From Chloroflexota bacterium (GTDB lineage: Bacteria; Chloroflexota; Dehalococcoidia; UBA6926), in assembly GCA_026713485.1 (NCBI GenBank), contig JAPOOK010000013.1, forward strand, positions 1 through 33,544: a DNA stretch of 33,544 bases, read 5' to 3'. Made by a program: the position numbers and the translations under genes. Shown here one piece after another: positions 28,640-33,544 of the stretch. Each line of letters starts with the position of its first letter. Within the stretch, counting starts at the first letter, position 1. Below the pieces are notes generated by a model. The model searched no databases and was not told the origin of the DNA. It saw only the letters and a list, made by a program, of their open reading frames with translations.

Positions 28640-30973
28640 ATGACATCATCGCCCTCGTCGCTGCAAGAGCGATACGACATTATTGCCGCCCTGCCCGGGA
28701 CATCCCTGTATTCAGTCTATTCCGCCATCGAACGCGAAAGTGGCGATGCTGTAGAAATCCGCGAGCCGCGGGTCCGCGCCCTTGAGAACGCAGCAACGCT
28801 TGGGCCCTTTCGATCGCTCATGGAGCAGCATCTGGATGTCCATCATGCACATCTCGCCAGGTTGTTGGAAATCCACCCGGATGGCGAGACATTCTGGATG
28901 GTGCATGAGCCGGCGCGTGGCGAGCAACTCCGTGGATGGCTAACACGAGGGCTGCAACTTGATGAGGCTCTGCAGCTCGTAGCGCAGGCAGCGTCGGGAT
29001 TACAGGCGCTGCATGATGCGGGCCTCATTCACGGCGACGTTAATTCTCGCGATGTCTTCGTTACGCCAGTGGCCGGCGCACAACTCCGGAACGCCGGGCT
29101 GTCCGAGTTATCTATCAGTATGAGCGGACTGCAGTCGTCGCTGCAGATTCCTCAACCGGCATTCATGGCGCCGGAGGTCCTCCGTGGTTCCGAGCCTGGG
29201 CCGAGATCGGACATCTTTTCACTCGGGATGGTGCTGTATGAGACATTGACAGGCCACCTGCCCTTCACCGGCAACAATCGTGACACTGTGCGCGTGAAGC
29301 AGCAGGAGGGGCGCATCGCACCGCTCACTGCGCTGAATCCTGCACTGCCCGCCGCGCTCGACGAGATTGCCGGCAAGGCGCTTGCGTGGGATCCGAATGA
29401 GCGCTTCGCATCGGCCCAGGAGATGCGGGAAACGCTCCTCGAGTTTCGGAACAATCTCTCCATGCCGGATGCGCAGATTGTGGTGCCCGACGAGACCGCG
29501 CGGCAGGAGATCCTGGACGACATCGCTCAATTCGAACCGTCGCGTGTGAGCGCGGACGGAGACGGAACGGGTGAGTTCCGCGTTTGCGGCGAGTGCCTGA
29601 CTATCAATCTAGCAAGCGTGACCCGCTGCGCCGTGTGCTGGCGGGACATCCGAGAGACCCCGGTACGGAATCGCATTGAGGGAGAGGCGTTTGCCCAGCA
29701 AACACAACGCAGCCGAACCAAAAGGAAATGGATACGTCGCGGAGCAATCACTTTTGCCGTACTTGCCCTACTCGCACTATTCGTCTACGACCGCGGCGCG
29801 CCTCCCGGCCTGTTGACCGGGCCGCCAACAACCACGCTGACAGCACAAGCGGGGAACGGGTTGTGGACGACGCCGCGCGGCGGAGCAGCCAATAGCGGAA
29901 GCGTTAGCAGCGTGGACATAGTGCCGCAAGGAGTTGAGCGGTGGCGTCTGGAAATTGGTTCAGAGGTGACGTCGTCGCCGACAATCGACAACGGACGGAT
30001 CTTCGTGACAACTCTCGGCTCTCGTATCCTGGCCTATTCGACTGAGGACAATTCGCTGATCTGGGAGCAGCAGGGGCCGGGACCAATCGACTCGGCGCCG
30101 GTCGTTGCTGATGATCGCCTCTACATCGCCTTCAGGAATTCCACCTTGGCCGCCTTTGAGGCGGACACCGGGCAATTGATCTGGGAATCGTTGATTGCCA
30201 ATCCACTATTCTCGTGGGTCGGCGTGGCAGACGGCAGCGCATACGTGGCCTCCCAGAACGGCGTGATCCAATCATTTGATGCGGGGAACGGCGAGAAGCG
30301 GTGGGAGATAGACATGGAGGTCGGCATGGCCTCTCCGCCGTCCATCAGCGAGGGGATGGTAATCATCCCGACGCGAGGCAGGCAGGTCCTCGTTCTCGTC
30401 GGCGCGACGGGACAGACGCGGCTCAGCTACGTTGTCCCCGGTCCCGTTGAGGGAGCTGCCGCAATTAGTCACGGCACGGCCGCGCTTGGTGACGCGCGGG
30501 GATTCGTCCGCGCAATCGATATCCGTTCGCAGAATCTCCCGCTTGAAAAGACAGTGCTCGGATTCTGGTCGCAGTTCTATATCTGGGGTCTCGCGCCCTT
30601 CCCGCCCGCGCAAAGCGGCACGGTGTGGACTCAGAGCATCCGGGAAGAGGTTTGGGCGGACGCCGCGATCTCCGGCAACCGCGCCTTCTTCGCAACCAGA
30701 GGGGGCAACGTCCTCGCATTCACCCTCGCCGGGGGAGAACGATTATGGGAGACGGCTCTGAGCGATGTTCCTACTAGGACAGGCGCCCCCACAATCGTCA
30801 ATGACGTTCTGTATATCGGTTCGGAGTTCGGCATCCTCTACGCCCTGGACGTCGTGACTGGCGAACACCTGTGGAATATCGATCTTGGAGACGAAATTTC
30901 CTCAGCGCCCGCCTACGCAGACGGCGCACTCTTCGTGCTCACCGACAACGGCACCCTTTACGCTTTCGACTAA
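28640..30973 (+). CDS. Membrane pseudokinase with zinc ribbon and extracytoplasmic PQQ-type beta-propeller
   Basis: A 777-residue protein with four parts. Residues 11-270 have the shape of a Ser/Thr kinase: FMAPEVLRG (175-183) and SDIFSLGMVLYETLTGHLPF (190-209) are intact. But the Gly loop reads LPGTSLYSVY, the strand with the ATP-binding Lys reads AVEIREPR with no Lys, HRDLKPxN reads HGDVNSRD (131-138) and DFG reads NAG (151-153), so it is probably a pseudokinase. A four-Cys ribbon follows (Cys316, 319, 330, 333). One TM helix lies at about 367-383 after a basic stretch RTKRKWIRR, placing the N-terminus inside. Residues 405-777 hold about eight repeats of the type SAPVVADDRLYIA...ADTGQLIWE, a PQQ/BamB-like propeller outside. 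It likely senses something outside and signals or scaffolds inside; that is inference. I chose ATG 28640 (MTSSPSSLQERYDII) because the open frame before it runs antisense through holA and a promoter lies just upstream. ychF follows after 7 nt. Confidence 0.85.
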   Translation: MTSSPSSLQERYDIIAALPGTSLYSVYSAIERESGDAVEIREPRVRALENAATLGPFRSLMEQHLDVHHAHLARLLEIHPDGETFWMVHEPARGEQLRGWLTRGLQLDEALQLVAQAASGLQALHDAGLIHGDVNSRDVFVTPVAGAQLRNAGLSELSISMSGLQSSLQIPQPAFMAPEVLRGSEPGPRSDIFSLGMVLYETLTGHLPFTGNNRDTVRVKQQEGRIAPLTALNPALPAALDEIAGKALAWDPNERFASAQEMRETLLEFRNNLSMPDAQIVVPDETARQEILDDIAQFEPSRVSADGDGTGEFRVCGECLTINLASVTRCAVCWRDIRETPVRNRIEGEAFAQQTQRSRTKRKWIRRGAITFAVLALLALFVYDRGAPPGLLTGPPTTTLTAQAGNGLWTTPRGGAANSGSVSSVDIVPQGVERWRLEIGSEVTSSPTIDNGRIFVTTLGSRILAYSTEDNSLIWEQQGPGPIDSAPVVADDRLYIAFRNSTLAAFEADTGQLIWESLIANPLFSWVGVADGSAYVASQNGVIQSFDAGNGEKRWEIDMEVGMASPPSISEGMVIIPTRGRQVLVLVGATGQTRLSYVVPGPVEGAAAISHGTAALGDARGFVRAIDIRSQNLPLEKTVLGFWSQFYIWGLAPFPPAQSGTVWTQSIREEVWADAAISGNRAFFATRGGNVLAFTLAGGERLWETALSDVPTRTGAPTIVNDVLYIGSEFGILYALDVVTGEHLWNIDLGDEISSAPAYADGALFVLTDNGTLYAFD

Positions 30974-30980
30974 CGTCGCT

Positions 30981-32081
30981 ATGGACGTCGGTATTATCGG
31001 CCTGCCCTCAAGCGGAAAAACCACTCTGCTCAACGCCCTAACACATGCCCATGCAGAGACAGGGGCGTTCAGCGCCTCCACGCAACCCAACCTTGGCGTT
31101 GTGCGAATCCCTGACCCACGCCTGGATCGCATTACGGCGTTGGTGGAGCCGACGCGCGTTGTACGGGCAGAGCTTTCATTCGTCGATATTCCCGGGCAGC
31201 CACCGGAGATGGGCAAGTCCCGCGGGATCCAGGGTCAATACCTGCTGGAGGTGAGTCAGGCGGACGCGCTGCTTCTCGTCGTTCGCGCATTCCGCTCCCC
31301 CGCACTGCCCGATCCCACGCCGGACACCGACATCGAAACGATGCTCATGGAGATGGTGTTTGCGGATATGGCCGTCGTCACGCGGCGTCTGGAACGCATT
31401 GAGGATTCCCTGAAGAGCGCGCGCGCCACGGAACGGGATGCGTTGATGGCCGAGGCCGACCTATTACGTCGCCTCCACACTGCCCTCGAAAACGGCGAGG
31501 CTATCCGAAGCGTAGACATGACGCCGGACGAAGCCCGCATGATTTCAGGGTTCACTTTCCTGACCACAAAGCCGCTGATCATCGTGCTCAACATTGCGGA
31601 GGACGACCTGTCCCGTGGTGTAGCCCTGTCTGCGGAGTGGAATGAGAAGCTCGGCAGTCCGACAACCGGTTGCATCGCTCTCTCCGCCCGTCTCGAGGAA
31701 GAGTTGTCGCAGCTGGAGCCGGAAGAGGGCGCGGCGTTTAGGGAAGAAATGGGCGCTCCGCCCGACTCCACCGGCGAGTTGTCCCGGCTGGCGCAATCGG
31801 TTGCTGGCCTGATCACCTTCTACACGGTCGGGCCGAATGAGACGCGCGCATGGCAGCTTGAGACAGACACGCCTGCGCCTCAGGCGGCGGGCAAGAAGAT
31901 TCACACAGATATGGAACGTGGTTTCATCCGCGCTGAGGTCACGTCCTACGACGACTTTATCGCCGTGGACGGCAAGTTCCCGGAGGCACGGCGACGGGGA
32001 ACACTCCGCCAGGAAGGCAAGACCTACATCATCCAGGACGGTGACGTTGTGACGTTCCTGTTCAACGTGTCGGGACGGTAG
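30981..32081 (+). CDS. YchF/OLA1-family ATPase (Obg-related, TGS domain), divergent copy
   Basis: A 366-residue Obg-related P-loop protein of the YchF group, which binds ATP rather than GTP and associates with ribosomes. The P-loop is GLPSSGKTTL (7-16), where most YchF have GLPNVGKST. Switch II is DIPGQPPEMGKSRGIQGQ (69-86), with DIPG in place of DIAG. The specificity motif is NIAE (204-207), the YchF-type NxxE instead of NKxD. The C-terminal TGS domain runs from about 284 (LITFYTVGPNETRAW) to GDVVTFLFNVSGR. The open frame extends 32 codons upstream into the pseudokinase gene; ATG 30981 gives the family N-terminus MDVGIIGLP. No Shine-Dalgarno is visible, and the spacing of 7 nt suggests coupling with the upstream gene. 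It may be a second, specialised YchF rather than the housekeeping copy. Confidence 0.88.
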   Translation: MDVGIIGLPSSGKTTLLNALTHAHAETGAFSASTQPNLGVVRIPDPRLDRITALVEPTRVVRAELSFVDIPGQPPEMGKSRGIQGQYLLEVSQADALLLVVRAFRSPALPDPTPDTDIETMLMEMVFADMAVVTRRLERIEDSLKSARATERDALMAEADLLRRLHTALENGEAIRSVDMTPDEARMISGFTFLTTKPLIIVLNIAEDDLSRGVALSAEWNEKLGSPTTGCIALSARLEEELSQLEPEEGAAFREEMGAPPDSTGELSRLAQSVAGLITFYTVGPNETRAWQLETDTPAPQAAGKKIHTDMERGFIRAEVTSYDDFIAVDGKFPEARRRGTLRQEGKTYIIQDGDVVTFLFNVSGR

Positions 32082-32090
32082 CGGACTTCC

Positions 32091-33544
32091 CTACCCCTGT
32101 GCGTCCTGGATTGCGCGCCACACGCGTTCAGGCGTTAGAGGCATCTCTATGTGGCTGACGCCCATGGGAGAGAGCGCGTCGACGACAGCGTTCACAACGG
32201 CCGACGGCGCGCCCGTCGTGGGGCCCTCGCCCATTCCCTTGACACCCAGCGAGTTCAGCGGTGAAGGAGTCTCCGAAAACGCCACAACGAATTCCGGAGT
32301 CATCTCTGCCGTTGGAATCGCATAGTCCATCAGTGAGGCGTTCAACAGCTGTCCGGCTTGGTCGTATTCGGAGATCTCGTACAACGCCTGACCGATGCCC
32401 TGCGTCGCCCCGCCATGCACCTGCCCCACCACTGTCATCGGGTTCACGATAGTGCCCTGATCGTCAACGGTGAACAGGCGCTGGAGATCGACGTCGCCGG
32501 TCTCGGTGTCTACATCCACAACGGCGATGTACGTGCCGAAGTTGTATGTCAGGCCGCTGGGCTGGAAGAAGGAATCCTCATCCAGACCGAACTCCATATC
32601 GTCCGGGCGCGCGAGCACCTGGAAGGACGCGTCCGCCACCTCGGCGAACGGGAGCTGACGCTCCCTGTCGGTCGTACAGATGAATACGCCGCCTTCCAGC
32701 GTCACCTGGTCGGGCTGGCAGCCCATCATGTGTGAGGCCAGCCTCAGCATCTTGTCGCGCACCTTTTCGGCGGCGATCTTGGCGGACATGCCGCCCGTCA
32801 CAAGCGCGCGGCTGCCATAAGTCCCGACTCCGTGCGCGATAACAGCCGTGTCGCCATGGAGAACAGCAACATCATCATCGGAAATGCCGAAAACGTCGGC
32901 GACGATCTGGGCGAAGACGGTTTCGCCGCCCTGACCGTGTGGAGACGAGCCAGTGAACAGCGTCACCTTGCCGCCTCGGTCAACACGCACCCTGCCCCAT
33001 TCGTAGCGGCTGCTGCTGGGATCAACCGGGCTGGGTCCGGAGCCGCCAGTCTTGACCCAAGAGGCGATGCCGATTCCCATGTGTCGCCCTTCGGTGCGCG
33101 CCTGCTGCTGTTGTTCACGCAGGTTTTCATAGTCGCTCAACTCAAGTACCTGGTCGAGCGACGCCTCATAGTTTCCGCTGTCGAACATATCCCCGCCGCC
33201 GGAGCGCGTCGGCTGATCAAACGGGGGGAGATAGTTGCGGCGTCGAATCTCCGTTGGATCGAGGCCAAGCTCGGAGGCAAGGCGGTCCAGTCCGCGCTCG
33301 ATAAGATGAATACCTTCAGGCCTGCCCGCGCCGCGGTATGGCCCCTGCGGCGTCGTATTTGTGTAGGCGTTTTCAACCTCGAATTCCACGTTGGGTATAT
33401 CGTAAACGCCTGTTGAAATCATCGCGGATGAGGCAGACAGCGACGGCTCAGGTCCTTTGGCATACGCACCAAGATCATGCAGATGGCGTACCCGTAGACC
33501 GGTCACTTTGCCGTCGGCATCCGCAGAGACCTCCAGGTAGGACG
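32091..33544 (-). CDS. Molybdenum hydroxylase large subunit (CoxL form II-like), C-terminal part, cut by right window edge
   Basis: The C-terminal 484 or so residues of a second xanthine oxidase-family catalytic subunit; the frame stays open to the right edge (Y-L-E-V-S-A-D-A-D-G-K-V upstream of the GTG at 33506), so the start is outside. The active-site loop reads PYRGAGRPE (about 33341-33315), close to the AYRGAGR signature of CoxL form II proteins, which are not proven CO oxidisers. SPHGQGGETVFAQIVADVFGI is the Mo-cofactor Gln loop, and GVKGMGEGPTTGAPSAVVNAV near the end holds the catalytic Glu. It differs clearly from the other large subunit at 7995-10226. It converges on ychF with a 9-nt gap. 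Medium and small subunits, if linked, would lie beyond the right edge. Confidence 0.9.
   Translation of the reverse strand, partial: SYLEVSADADGKVTGLRVRHLHDLGAYAKGPEPSLSASSAMISTGVYDIPNVEFEVENAYTNTTPQGPYRGAGRPEGIHLIERGLDRLASELGLDPTEIRRRNYLPPFDQPTRSGGGDMFDSGNYEASLDQVLELSDYENLREQQQQARTEGRHMGIGIASWVKTGGSGPSPVDPSSSRYEWGRVRVDRGGKVTLFTGSSPHGQGGETVFAQIVADVFGISDDDVAVLHGDTAVIAHGVGTYGSRALVTGGMSAKIAAEKVRDKMLRLASHMMGCQPDQVTLEGGVFICTTDRERQLPFAEVADASFQVLARPDDMEFGLDEDSFFQPSGLTYNFGTYIAVVDVDTETGDVDLQRLFTVDDQGTIVNPMTVVGQVHGGATQGIGQALYEISEYDQAGQLLNASLMDYAIPTAEMTPEFVVAFSETPSPLNSLGVKGMGEGPTTGAPSAVVNAVVDALSPMGVSHIEMPLTPERVWRAIQDAQG

Noticed and set aside
30885-30980. Upstream extension of the ychF frame by 32 codons
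   Set aside because: It overlaps the end of the propeller gene out of frame, and the YchF family starts right at the P-loop sequence encoded from 30981.

Overview
This window is a moderately GC-rich, gene-dense bacterial chromosome segment. No intergenic gap exceeds about 180 bp, and I see no rRNA, tRNA, CRISPR array or insertion sequence. The gene set suggests Chloroflexota, perhaps Dehalococcoidia or the SAR202 group. It includes an 11-subunit complex I operon without nuoEFG, two CoxL/xanthine-dehydrogenase-type large subunits, tandem two-domain VOC proteins of methylmalonyl-CoA epimerase type, and housekeeping genes arranged as def-cca-secD-secF. The placement is inference, because there is no marker gene such as 16S rRNA.

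Layout. Positions 1-10771 are all on the minus strand, read right to left. They hold a GYD-domain protein, a molybdenum hydroxylase large subunit, an AlkD-like DNA glycosylase, ruvB, def, a CCA-adding/poly(A) polymerase-type enzyme, secD, secF, an alpha/beta hydrolase, and a DedA protein cut by the left edge. Positions 10833-13582 hold a RelE/RelB-like toxin-antitoxin pair, a NUDIX hydrolase, an N-acetylglutamate-synthase-like GNAT and NAD kinase. Positions 13678-15718 hold two tandem paralogous proteins, each with two VOC domains. Positions 15834-26390 are the complex I operon nuoABCDHIJK-orf64-orf40-nuoLMN. To its right, a divergent orphan OppD/DppD-type ATPase faces holA. Divergent from holA is a 777-residue membrane protein (pseudokinase, zinc ribbon, one TM helix, PQQ-type beta-propeller) followed by a YchF-family ATPase. 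A second molybdenum hydroxylase large subunit, cut by the right edge, converges on ychF.

How the genes work together. The nuo genes would build a quinone-reducing, proton-pumping membrane complex that takes electrons from a donor other than the usual NADH module, as known for the 11-subunit complexes of Dehalococcoides and cyanobacteria. SecD/SecF drive late steps of Sec export, and def and the CCA enzyme serve protein and tRNA maturation. RuvB and the AlkD-like enzyme serve DNA repair. The two CoxL-type subunits and the VOC pair point to oxidation of organic substrates, but the substrates cannot be read from the sequence.

Most notable: (1) the pseudokinase/zinc-ribbon/TM/propeller protein, whose kinase catalytic residues are largely replaced; (2) two small genes between nuoK and nuoL, one a 40-codon ORF made of two codon-phased 57-bp repeats ending 3 nt before nuoL; (3) the tandem VOC proteins, where one copy has Gln for a metal-ligand Glu and the other carries a basic helical tail; (4) several promoters placed so close to start codons that the transcripts would be nearly leaderless.
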